Assembly: GCA_949739095.1 (NCBI GenBank)
Contig: CATIYX010000059.1
Location: forward strand, 1-5,514
Source: an uncultured Clostridia bacterium
Lineage (GTDB): Bacteria > Bacillota > Clostridia > RUG12999
Length of the DNA stretch: 5,514 nucleotides
Direction: 5' to 3'
Below are positions 1 through 5,510 of the stretch, in pieces. Positions within the stretch are counted from its first letter, which is position 1. Each line of letters starts with the position of its first letter. The notes below the pieces were generated by a model that made no database searches, was not told the origin of the DNA, and saw only the letters and a list, made by a program, of their open reading frames with translations. Both the position numbers and the translations under genes were made by a program.

Positions 1-1155
1 TTCTGGGTTGCAAGAATGATTTTCTCCGGTATGGAGCACATGAAAGAGGTACCGTTCCGTCATGTGTTTATGCATGGATTGGTGCGGGACAGTCAGGGAC
101 GGAAAATGTCCAAATCACTCGGTAATGGCATTGACCCGCTGGAAATTATCGACCAATATGGAGCGGACGCACTCCGCTTTACATTGGCGACAGGAAATTC
201 GCCTGGAAATGATATGCGGTTCTATACGGAACGTGTGGAAGCCAGCCGTAATTTTGCTAACAAGCTTTGGAATGCGGCACGTTTTGTGTTAATGAACATT
301 GATCACGAAACTGATGAACTGCCGGAAGAAGCGCATTTATGTATGGAGGATAAATGGATTCTGACACGTCTCAACACTGTCATTCGTGAAGTGAGCGACA
401 ATTTGGATCACTTTGAAATGGGTGTGGCAGTGCAAAAGCTCTATGATTTCATTTGGGATGAATTTTGTGATTGGTATATTGAACTGGTAAAACCGCGTCT
501 ATATGATGCGCAAGGTGAGTCCAGTGTTGCAGCAAAAAAAGTATTGGCATATGTACTTTCACGTACGTTGGAACTGTTGCATCCGTTCATGCCGTTTATC
601 ACAGAAGAAATCTGGCAACATTTGCCGCATGGCGGTGAGACAATTGTACGTGCGCCATGGCCGAAGGAAACAGCAAGCTATCCGCAGGAAAGCCAGAACA
701 TGATGTTGATTCAACAGGCGATTAAAGCGGTGCGTAATGCGCGGGCAGAAAAAAATGTGCCCCCATCGAAAAAAGCAAAGTTGTTTATTGTAACACGCGA
801 TATAGAAGTATTTGCTTCCGGTAAACTATTTTTTGAAAAAATGGCATCCGCTTCGGAAGTGGTTATCACAGAGGACAGCAGCATGATTCCGCAAAATGCC
901 GTAAAAGCAGTTGTGGAAGGCGCTCAAATTGCTATTCCAATGGATGAACTGGTGAACAGAGAAGAAGAAATTGCGCGACTGGAAAAAGAAAAAGAGCGGT
1001 TGCAGCAGGAAATACGCCGCGTGGAAGGAAAACTGTCTAATGAAGGTTTCTTGAAAAAAGCGCCGGAAAAAGTGGTGGCAGAGGAAAAAGCCAAAGGCGA
1101 AAAATATAAAGAAATGTTAACAATGGTGGAAGAGAGCCTAGTCTCTTTTCAATAA
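1..1155 (+). CDS. valS: Valyl-tRNA synthetase, C-terminal 384 residues (5' end outside window)
   Basis: This class I aminoacyl-tRNA synthetase charges tRNA-Val with valine in the cytoplasm. The frame is open from base 1 (FWVAR, then MIFSGMEH), so the ATG at 16 is internal and the gene is cut by the window edge. Bacterial ValRS is usually about 880 residues, so the HIGH-motif half and the editing domain are missing here. Visible parts, in order: the end of the Rossmann catalytic domain with the ATP-binding KMSKS loop (bases 103-117, followed by LGN); the helical anticodon-binding domain beginning at EDKWILTRLN (about bases 346-375); and a charged C-terminal coiled coil typical of ValRS from about base 950, rich in Glu, Lys and Arg, which contacts the tRNA. 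The stop is TAA at 1153-1155. The next gene follows after 27 bases with no terminator between, so the two are probably cotranscribed. IleRS and LeuRS are excluded by the C-terminal coiled coil and the overall match to ValRS. Confidence 0.97.
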   Translation, partial: FWVARMIFSGMEHMKEVPFRHVFMHGLVRDSQGRKMSKSLGNGIDPLEIIDQYGADALRFTLATGNSPGNDMRFYTERVEASRNFANKLWNAARFVLMNIDHETDELPEEAHLCMEDKWILTRLNTVIREVSDNLDHFEMGVAVQKLYDFIWDEFCDWYIELVKPRLYDAQGESSVAAKKVLAYVLSRTLELLHPFMPFITEEIWQHLPHGGETIVRAPWPKETASYPQESQNMMLIQQAIKAVRNARAEKNVPPSKKAKLFIVTRDIEVFASGKLFFEKMASASEVVITEDSSMIPQNAVKAVVEGAQIAIPMDELVNREEEIARLEKEKERLQQEIRRVEGKLSNEGFLKKAPEKVVAEEKAKGEKYKEMLTMVEESLVSFQ

Positions 1156-1182
1156 AAGGAAAATCTGTAAGGAGGAATCATT

Positions 1183-1884
1183 ATGGTAAATCAACCAATG
1201 GAACCAATGGGTTCGGCTGAAATAGGAGAAAGCCGCAGCACGTTTGTAGCAAAAACGTATCTGTGGATGTTTTTGGGACTGTTGACAACCTTTGTAGCAT
1301 CTATTGCTGCAATTGCGTCCGGCGTATTTTATGTGGTGTTTTCGACTCCAGCTATTTTCTATGCGCTCCTGATTGCAGAAGTTGCACTGGTTTGGATTTT
1401 GGCAGGACGGCTGCACAAAATGCCTATTGGTGCGGCAAGAGCAATGTTTTTTGTATATGCGATTGTCAATGGCATCACGCTTTCGTCTATTTTCTTTTTG
1501 TATGACCTTGAAAGCGTAGCGTTGGTATTTGTCGGCGCGGCAGTGATTTTTGGTATTATGGCACTGTTTGGCTATGTGACGAAAAGTGACCTGTCCGGTA
1601 TTGGTAAAGTTGCAATGTTTGGCATTTTCGGACTTGCAATATTCTGGCTACTGAGTTTGTTTTTGGATTTCACAGCGGTTGAAACGGCGGTATGCTTCAT
1701 CGGTTTGGCACTGTTTTTGGCAATTACCGCATATGATACGCAGAAAATTAAAAAGCTTTATGAAGTCTATCAGAATGACAGTGTCATGTTGCAAAAAGCT
1801 TCTATCTATTCCGCATTGCAGTTGTATTTGGATTTCGTGAATGTGTTCCTGTATCTGCTGCGTCTGCTTGGAAAACGGAAATAA
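1183..1884 (+). CDS. Bax inhibitor-1/YccA (BI-1, YetJ-like) family membrane protein
   Basis: This is a 233-residue integral membrane protein of the BI-1/TMBIM family. Bacillus subtilis YetJ, the structurally studied bacterial member, is a pH-sensitive calcium leak channel; transport by this protein is inferred from that. The start ATG is preceded by a strong ribosome binding site (AAGGAGGA, 1169-1176). After a polar N-terminus of about 24 residues come seven hydrophobic segments, roughly 26-48, 50-74, 84-106, 111-132, 142-162, 165-183 and 208-229. Family signatures are NGITLSS (96-102), AYDTQKIKKLY (183-193) and the last-helix motif LYLDFVNVFLYLLRLLG (214-230). Asp185 and Asp217 align by motif with the pore-gating Asp171/Asp195 pair of YetJ. 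The helix 6-7 connection is 8 residues longer than in YetJ. It lies 27 bases downstream of valS and is the last gene before a strong terminator. Its physiological role in the organism is unknown. Confidence 0.93.
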   Translation: MVNQPMEPMGSAEIGESRSTFVAKTYLWMFLGLLTTFVASIAAIASGVFYVVFSTPAIFYALLIAEVALVWILAGRLHKMPIGAARAMFFVYAIVNGITLSSIFFLYDLESVALVFVGAAVIFGIMALFGYVTKSDLSGIGKVAMFGIFGLAIFWLLSLFLDFTAVETAVCFIGLALFLAITAYDTQKIKKLYEVYQNDSVMLQKASIYSALQLYLDFVNVFLYLLRLLGKRK

Positions 1885-1898
1885 ATATGAAGTGTTGT

Positions 1899-1931
1899 AA
1901 AAGCTTTCGCCGATCGGCGAAAGCTTTTTTT
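1899..1931 (+). terminator. Strong intrinsic terminator ending the valS-BI-1 unit
   Basis: A perfect 15-bp palindrome spans 1899-1928: the arm AAAAGCTTTCGCCGA is followed immediately by its exact reverse complement. In RNA this gives a stem of about 13 bp closed by a GAUC loop. The 3' side runs into seven T residues (1925-1931). The stop codon of the BI-1 gene is 14 bases upstream and a promoter begins 4 bases downstream, so this site insulates the two units. The A-tract on the left is only four bases, so termination on the minus strand would be weaker. Confidence 0.93.
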
Positions 1932-1935
1932 ATGA

Positions 1936-1964
1936 TTGACAGCAAATCAGTTTTTCGCTATGAT
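1936..1964 (+). promoter_or_regulatory. Sigma-A promoter for the mutY unit
   Basis: The -35 box TTGACA (1936-1941) matches consensus and is separated by exactly 17 bases from the -10 box TATGAT (1959-1964, one mismatch to TATAAT). Transcription should start near 1971, giving a leader of about 32 nt before mutY. The promoter sits directly behind the preceding terminator. No operator-like repeat overlaps it, so it looks constitutive. Confidence 0.88.
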
Positions 1965-1982
1965 AGAGAGAGGAGAGTTTTC

Positions 1983-2002
1983 AGGAGGGGCGAGTGAAAT
2001 AA
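1983..2002 (+). promoter_or_regulatory. Unusually placed mutY ribosome binding site with a two-codon minigene
   Basis: AGGAGG at 1983-1988 is a strong Shine-Dalgarno sequence but lies 14 bases from the mutY ATG at 2003, longer than the usual 5-9. It is 5 bases from a GTG at 1994. That GTG opens GTG AAA TAA (1994-2002), whose stop directly abuts the mutY ATG and is in the same frame. The in-frame TAA also rules out any upstream mutY start. Either the ribosome tolerates the long spacing, or it may read the two-codon ORF and re-initiate. Confidence 0.5.
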
Positions 2003-3067
2003 ATGAATGAAATAGATATATTACTGCTGTCAGGAGCTGTTCGACCTTTGTTGCAATGGTATCAGGAAAATGCACGTGTTTTGCCGTGGCGGCAGCAGCC
2101 CACGCCGTACCGTGTTTGGGTATCGGAAATCATGCTGCAACAGACCAGAGTGAGTGCAGTTATGCCATATTTTCAGCGGTGGATGGAAGCGTTGCCAACG
2201 ATAAGGGACTTAGCGCAAGCAGAGGAGGAAAACTTACTGAAATTATGGGAGGGGCTGGGATATTATAATCGTGTACGGAATTTGCAAAAAGCAGCAAAGA
2301 TGATTATGGAAGAATATGATGGAAACATGCCATCTGATTATGCGCTCTTGCTGAAACTGCCCGGAATTGGCGAATATACAGCGGGAGCCATTAGTTCCAT
2401 TGCTTTTGGACAAAACGAGGTAGCGGTAGATGGGAATGTTTTACGAGTGATTTCCAGAATGCTGGGCAGCTTTCGGGACATCAAAGAGCCGACAACGAAA
2501 AAAGAGATGCAGCAGCTTTTGCGAGCTGTTTTGCCGAAGGGAGAGGCGAGTGCATTTAATCAAGCGCTGATGGAGCTTGGTGCAACGGTTTGTCTTCCAA
2601 ATGGAGCGCCGCAATGTATGCTTTGTCCATGGGCGGATAGCTGCCGGGCGCATGAGGCAGGGAATGAGCTGATGATTCCTATGAAAACGCCGAAAAAGCA
2701 GCGACGTATAGAAGAAAAAACAGTGTTTTTATGTATTTGCCAAGATCGTATAGCAATTCAAAAGCGACCAGCAAAGGGATTGCTCGCAGGATTGTGGGAA
2801 TTGCCGTCTGTTCATGGAGTTTTGACGCAGAAACAGCTGGAAAACCAATTGGCAGATTGGCATATAGAAATGGTAGCATGTGAAAAAACGGAGACTGCTA
2901 AACATATTTTCACCCACATTGAATGGCATATGCAAGGATATATTGTAGAGGTGAAGAAACTGGCAGGAGACTTTTTATGGGTCTCTTGGGAAGAAGTGCA
3001 GCAGCAGTATGCATTGCCATCGGCATTCAAAGCATTTACAGCTGTTTTAGAAAAGCGATTCACTTAA
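2003..3067 (+). CDS. mutY: A/G-specific adenine glycosylase MutY
   Basis: This base-excision-repair enzyme removes adenine mispaired with 8-oxoguanine or guanine, preventing G:C to T:A transversions. At 354 residues it has typical length. The N-terminal endonuclease III-like domain contains WVSEIMLQQTRV (39-50) with catalytic Glu42, the helix-hairpin-helix LPGIGEYTAGAI (119-130) with Tyr125, and VDGNVLRV (142-149) with catalytic Asp143. These correspond to Glu43, Tyr126 and Asp144 of Geobacillus stearothermophilus MutY. The [4Fe-4S] ligands are Cys197, Cys205, Cys208 and Cys214; the first spacing is seven residues instead of the six of E. coli MutY. The C-terminal Nudix-like 8-oxoG-recognition domain is present, with GLLAGLWELP (259-268) and the FTH motif at 303-305 (FSH in other MutYs). 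The start is fixed by an in-frame stop immediately upstream. It heads a probable operon with the VOC gene, 43 bases downstream. Confidence 0.97.
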   Translation: MNEIDILLLSGAVRPLLQWYQENARVLPWRQQPTPYRVWVSEIMLQQTRVSAVMPYFQRWMEALPTIRDLAQAEEENLLKLWEGLGYYNRVRNLQKAAKMIMEEYDGNMPSDYALLLKLPGIGEYTAGAISSIAFGQNEVAVDGNVLRVISRMLGSFRDIKEPTTKKEMQQLLRAVLPKGEASAFNQALMELGATVCLPNGAPQCMLCPWADSCRAHEAGNELMIPMKTPKKQRRIEEKTVFLCICQDRIAIQKRPAKGLLAGLWELPSVHGVLTQKQLENQLADWHIEMVACEKTETAKHIFTHIEWHMQGYIVEVKKLAGDFLWVSWEEVQQQYALPSAFKAFTAVLEKRFT

Positions 3068-3110
3068 GAACAAAACATTGGACTTTGGACGTGGGAAAGG
3101 AGAGAGAAAA

Positions 3111-3503
3111 ATGAGATTAGACGGATTTGGCATTATGGTGGACGACATGCCGACAATGGTGAAATTCTATAGAGATGTGTTAGGGTTTGAAATCAAAGAG
3201 GAGGAAAACACCTCAAATGTATATCTGGAAAAGGATGGTACACTTTTTCTGCTTTATAGAAAATCAGACTTTGAAAAAATGACAAACCGAAATTTTTCTT
3301 ACGTAAACGGTATCAATGGACATTATGAAATTGCGTTGTCCGTTTCAAATTATTCTGCGGTGGATAAGGCTTATGAAGCGGTTACAGCCGCAGGGGGACA
3401 GAGCATTATGCCGCCGACCACCGAGCCGTGGGGGCAGCGGACTTGTTATATCGCAGACCCGGAAGGAAATTTAATAGAAATCGGCTCTTTTAAAGAAGGA
3501 TAA
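3111..3503 (+). CDS. VOC superfamily (glyoxalase/bleomycin-resistance-like) protein
   Basis: This 130-residue protein has the paired beta-alpha-beta-beta-beta modules of the vicinal oxygen chelate fold. Module one begins at LDGFGIMVDDMPTMVKFYRDVLGFEI (3-28), and module two at HYEIALSV (71-78) with YIADPEGNLIEIG (113-125) at its end. Family members include glyoxalase I, ring-cleavage dioxygenases and antibiotic-binding proteins; the substrate here cannot be assigned. Glu123 fits the conserved C-terminal metal ligand and Glu73 lies where module two often has a ligand. The usual first-strand His is absent (FGIMV instead of a His-led strand), so metal binding is uncertain. The ATG at 3111 is chosen because AAGGAGAG (3097-3104) is well spaced from it. 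An in-frame ATG at 3078 would add 11 non-conserved residues and lacks a binding site. The gene follows mutY by 43 bases with no terminator, so it is probably cotranscribed. Confidence 0.88.
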   Translation: MRLDGFGIMVDDMPTMVKFYRDVLGFEIKEEENTSNVYLEKDGTLFLLYRKSDFEKMTNRNFSYVNGINGHYEIALSVSNYSAVDKAYEAVTAAGGQSIMPPTTEPWGQRTCYIADPEGNLIEIGSFKEG

Positions 3504-3580
3504 AATATGAAACATTTCCTTCTTCCTGCATAAGATGGTATTTGAAGAAGTCTTGTGAAACAGGAGAGGGGATAGTTTAG

Positions 3581-4660
3581 TTGAATACCATTAGTTTATG
3601 TATGATTGTAAAAAATGAAGAAGATGTGCTGGGACGCTGTTTGGACAGCGTGGCAGATTTGATGGATGAAATTATTATTGTTGATACAGGTTCTACGGAT
3701 AGGACAGAACAAATTGCCAGACAGTATACGGACCATATAGAGCATTTTAAGTGGATTGACGATTTTGCGGCGGCGCGGAATTTTGCATTCTCCAAAGCGA
3801 CGATGGACTATATTTGCTGGCTGGATGCAGATGACGTGATGGATGAAAAGAACCGTGAACTATTTTTGCAGTTAAAAGAGACGATATCACCCGAAACGGA
3901 TGTGGTGATGATGCGCTATGAAGTTGCATTTGACGCACAGGGAAATTCTACTATGTCCTATTACCGTGAACGGCTCCTGCGCAGGGAGGCAGGGTTTGCA
4001 TGGACCGGTGCGGTGCATGAAGTGATTACGCCGTGTGGCAACATCATATATTCGGAAGCGGCGGTGCAGCATAAAAAAATGCGTACGGGAGACCCGAACC
4101 GGAATTTGCAGATTTATGAAAAACTGCTGGCGGAAGGCAATACATTAGATGCAAGACAGCAATTTTATTATGCGCGGGAATTGTTTGCACACACGAGATA
4201 TACAGATGCTATTGCACAGTTGGAAGATTTTTTAGGCAGCGGGCGCGGTTGGACGGAAAATTGTATTGATGCCTGCGCAGATTTGGCGTGGTGTTATTAC
4301 CATATTGGAGAAGAACAAAAGCAGCTCACGAGCCTACTGCGCAGCTTTGTATATGATAAGCCGCGTGCGGAAATTTGCTGCCGACTGGGGCAATATTTTA
4401 AGGAACATCAGAAGTTGCAGCAGGCGATTTATTGGTATAGGGCGGCAATAAATTGTCCGAAACAGGATAAAAATGGCGGATTTGTTTATGATGATTGCTA
4501 TGGGTTTATTCCATATTTACAGCTTTGTGTTTGTTATGACCTGCTCGGTGACCGGGAGACTGCGCGGGAATATAATGAAAAGGCGGCAAAACTCAAGCCG
4601 CAGGATAAAGCAGTTTTACACAACCGTAGCTATTTTGACAGTTTACAATCAAAAAAATAA
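3581..4660 (+). CDS. GT2 family glycosyltransferase with C-terminal TPR-like repeats, TTG start
   Basis: The N-terminal half (about residues 3-170) is a GT-A fold, family 2 glycosyltransferase transferring a sugar from a nucleotide donor to an unknown acceptor. ISLCMIVKNEE (4-14) opens the first strand. DEIIIVDTGSTDRT (29-42) is the nucleotide-binding strand and loop. WLDADD (80-85) carries the DxD metal/donor motif (Asp82, Asp84, Asp85), and WTGAVHEVI (141-149) belongs to the acceptor side. From about 190 to 340 the protein is helical with TPR-like units (RQQFYYARELF, ADLAWCYYHIGE, RLGQYFKEHQKLQQAIYWYRAAI, LQLCVCYDLLGDRETAREYNEKAAKLKP), likely for protein or glycan binding. There are no membrane segments or signal peptide, so it is cytoplasmic. 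The TTG start keeps the conserved first strand; the next ATG (Met8) would delete it. GGAGAGGGG (3563-3571) lies 9 bases upstream. The same architecture occurs in SunS-like peptide glycosyltransferases, but no bacteriocin precursor is nearby. Confidence 0.88.
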   Translation: MNTISLCMIVKNEEDVLGRCLDSVADLMDEIIIVDTGSTDRTEQIARQYTDHIEHFKWIDDFAAARNFAFSKATMDYICWLDADDVMDEKNRELFLQLKETISPETDVVMMRYEVAFDAQGNSTMSYYRERLLRREAGFAWTGAVHEVITPCGNIIYSEAAVQHKKMRTGDPNRNLQIYEKLLAEGNTLDARQQFYYARELFAHTRYTDAIAQLEDFLGSGRGWTENCIDACADLAWCYYHIGEEQKQLTSLLRSFVYDKPRAEICCRLGQYFKEHQKLQQAIYWYRAAINCPKQDKNGGFVYDDCYGFIPYLQLCVCYDLLGDRETAREYNEKAAKLKPQDKAVLHNRSYFDSLQSKK

Positions 4661-4674
4661 AAATACGCATATAA

Positions 4675-4724
4675 ATATAAATACATGCCTGTAGGTCATT
4701 CTTTCTACAGGCATATATTTATAT
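4675..4724 (+). terminator. Long hairpin, probable terminator of the mutY unit
   Basis: The core stem is 10 bp: ATGCCTGTAG (4685-4694) with CTACAGGCAT (4705-4714), around a 10-base loop. After one C·A mismatch (4684/4715) nine further A/T pairs continue outward (4675-4683 with 4716-4724). The U-rich 3' side (ATATATTTATATAT) is not a pure T-tract, so efficiency on the + strand is uncertain. The A-rich left flank (4651-4665) would give a U-rich tail on the minus strand, so bidirectional function is possible. It begins 14 bases after the glycosyltransferase stop. Confidence 0.72.
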
Positions 4725-4744
4725 ATCGGCTGGTTTAAATGCAG

Positions 4745-4766
4745 TAATATGAAATCTTTCATATTA
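4745..4766. repeat. 22-bp near-perfect palindrome, operator-like or small hairpin
   Basis: Arms TAATATGAAA (4745-4754) and TTTCATATTA (4757-4766) are exact inverted copies separated by two bases (TC). The AT-rich, tightly spaced form resembles a dimeric-regulator site more than a stable RNA hairpin. It lies 20 bases downstream of the unit 2 hairpin and 64 bases upstream of the rpmG -35 box. No convincing promoter overlaps it, and no regulator gene is in the window. Confidence 0.55.
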
Positions 4767-4793
4767 TGTATGTAAGAAAAAAGGAGAAATGGC

Positions 4794-4811
4794 ATGAAAA
4801 AGAAGCGATAA
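4794..4811 (+). other. Five-codon ORF (MKKKR) with a good ribosome binding site
   Basis: AAGGAG at 4781-4786 is spaced 7 bases from an ATG that opens MKKKR followed by TAA (4809-4811). The spacing and quality of the site are as good as those of the real genes here, but the product is too short for a conventional protein. It has no evident promoter of its own and lies 20 bases upstream of the rpmG -35 box. It may be a decayed gene start, a leader-type minigene or chance; a function is not claimed. Confidence 0.3.
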
Positions 4812-4830
4812 AAAAATTTTCCATTGCCCC

Positions 4831-4859
4831 TTGACATGTTATAGCTATTGTGATATAAT
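4831..4859 (+). promoter_or_regulatory. Perfect-consensus sigma-A promoter with extended -10 for rpmG-secE
   Basis: TTGACA (4831-4836), a 17-base spacer and TATAAT (4854-4859) all match consensus exactly. TGA (4851-4853) directly before the -10 supplies the extended -10 TG element. Transcription should begin near 4866. This fits a very strong promoter, as expected for ribosomal-protein and translocase genes. It leaves a leader of about 117 nt before rpmG. Confidence 0.93.
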
Positions 4860-4865
4860 GTATTT

Positions 4866-4983
4866 ACCTTGTAATAGGTTCTTTTTTTATGCTCTTTTTT
4901 TAAAAAGAACAATCGGACAAGTGGTTATGGGGTGATAGCCCGCCAAATGTCGAAGGATAAGATGATATGAGAGGATGAGCGAA
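4866..4983 (+). other. rpmG 5' leader with two T7 tracts and a weak A/T-rich stem
   Basis: The transcribed leader carries two seven-T tracts (4882-4888 and 4895-4901). GTTCTTTTT (4878-4886) can pair with AAAAAGAAC (4902-4910), a 9-bp stem around a 15-base loop. Further on, GGG (4930-4932) can pair weakly with CCC (4939-4941). A seven-codon ORF, MSKDKMI, lies at 4947-4970 behind GGGGTGAT. The rpmG ribosome binding site is GAGAGGAT (4969-4976), 7 bases before the ATG. No known riboswitch or T-box signature is recognised. The leader is longer than needed for translation, so a regulatory role is possible but unproven. Confidence 0.4.
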
Positions 4984-5133
4984 ATGAGAGTAAAAATTAC
5001 ATTGGCATGCAGTGAATGCAAACAGAGAAATTATGATACAATGAAAAACAAGAAGAATACACCGGACAGAATCGAAATGAGCAAATATTGCCGGTTCTGC
5101 AAAAAGCACACCACACACAAAGAAACAAAATAA
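4984..5133 (+). CDS. rpmG: 50S ribosomal protein L33 (zinc-binding form)
   Basis: This 49-residue basic protein of the large ribosomal subunit matches bacterial L33 throughout: MRVKITLACSECKQRNY at the N-terminus and an internal NKKNTPDRIEMSKYC. Two CxxC pairs, Cys9/Cys12 and Cys36/Cys39, form a complete zinc ribbon, so this is the C+ paralogue; some bacteria also carry a cysteine-free copy used in zinc shortage. Length is normal. It is the first gene after the strong 4831-4859 promoter and lies 48 bases ahead of secE, the arrangement rpmG-secE-nusG common in Bacillota, where L33 precedes the translocase and elongation-factor genes. It is too short for many ORF callers but unambiguous. Confidence 0.97.
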   Translation: MRVKITLACSECKQRNYDTMKNKKNTPDRIEMSKYCRFCKKHTTHKETK

Positions 5134-5181
5134 TTGGCGTGCAGCCGGTCTGAGTTTGAAAAAAGCAGAGGAGTGAAATTC

Positions 5182-5415
5182 ATGGCAGAAGCAACGGCAG
5201 AAAAAAAAGAAAACTGGTTTGTCCGTGCAGGAAAGAGAATCGGAAAATGGTTCCGGGAAATGAAAGCGGAATTCAAAAAGATCGTATGGCCAACTCCTAA
5301 GCAGGTTGCAAAAGATACCTCGGTAGTTCTAGCGCTGGTCATTGTTATCGGTGTTTTGGTATGGGCGCTGAGTTTGTTCTTCCACTGGGTGGTCGGTTTA
5401 ATTATCGGCGCATAA
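5182..5415 (+). CDS. secE: Preprotein translocase subunit SecE
   Basis: SecE is the essential small subunit of the SecYEG protein-conducting channel in the cytoplasmic membrane, clamping SecY. At 77 residues it is the short single-helix form typical of Gram-positive bacteria. A polar, charged N-terminus is followed by an amphipathic helix (about 12-34) and the family signature EMKAEFKKIVWPTPKQV (26-42), in which the WP(T/S) turn lies at the membrane surface. One transmembrane helix follows at about 47-75. The ATG at 5182 is preceded by AGAGGAG (5167-5173) at 8 bases. A TTG at 5134, directly after the rpmG stop, would add 16 residues with no SecE similarity and no binding site. The gene is probably cotranscribed with rpmG. 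Confidence 0.96.
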   Translation: MAEATAEKKENWFVRAGKRIGKWFREMKAEFKKIVWPTPKQVAKDTSVVLALVIVIGVLVWALSLFFHWVVGLIIGA

Positions 5416-5427
5416 AAACTTTGGCAG

Positions 5428-5473
5428 AAATCGACCTCTATATGGATTGCTGTATAGAGGTGATTTTGTTGTT
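5428..5473 (+). terminator. Terminator-like hairpin between secE and the next gene
   Basis: CCTCTATA (5435-5442) pairs with TATAGAGG (5453-5460) around a 10-base loop. The stem extends outward by an A-T pair, a single bulged G (5433) and five more pairs (5428-5432 with 5462-5466), 14 bp in all. A T-rich run with single G interruptions follows (TTTTGTTGTTT, 5464-5473). It starts 12 bases after the secE stop and ends about 30 bases before the next ribosome binding site. It could be a partial terminator, an attenuator or an RNA processing site. Confidence 0.6.
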
Positions 5474-5500
5474 TGCGGCGAAGTGTTGCAATCATGCAAG

Positions 5501-5510
5501 AAAGGGAGGA
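5501..5510 (+). promoter_or_regulatory. Ribosome binding site of the next gene, expected nusG
   Basis: AAAGGGAGGA is a strong Shine-Dalgarno sequence ending four bases before the window edge, so a start codon should follow within a few bases. The gene downstream of secE in most bacteria is nusG, encoding a transcription elongation factor. That identity is inferred from gene order; no coding sequence is visible. Confidence 0.65.

Noticed and set aside
3078..3110. Upstream ATG for the VOC gene
   Set aside because: The added 11 residues would encode the ribosome binding site of the internal ATG, and the VOC fold begins right after the ATG at 3111.
3493..3550. Two mutually exclusive pairings (3493-3500 with 3517-3524, or 3519-3525 with 3544-3550) before the glycosyltransferase, resembling an attenuator
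   Set aside because: The stems are 7-8 bp of low-complexity purine/pyrimidine sequence with 16-18-base loops, the first arm lies inside the VOC coding end, and no T-tract follows either one.
4797..4901. Imperfect inverted A-rich/T-rich repeats flanking the rpmG promoter
   Set aside because: The similarity (about 15 of 20) is almost all homopolymer A or T and is expected by chance in this composition.
4649..4912. 87-codon minus-strand frame in the gene-free stretch before rpmG
   Set aside because: It begins at TTG without a ribosome binding site, runs through the hairpin, palindrome and rpmG promoter, and its composition (Phe, Tyr, Lys, Asn) reflects translated AT-rich spacer.
5134..5181. 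N-terminal extension of SecE from a TTG directly after the rpmG stop
   Set aside because: It has no ribosome binding site and the 16 residues do not look like SecE; the ATG at 5182 has a well-spaced site and gives the normal length.
5031..5495. 154-codon open frame on the minus strand across rpmG and secE
   Set aside because: It is antisense to two certain genes and the terminator-like hairpin, has no recognisable motifs, and is open by codon bias of the + strand genes.
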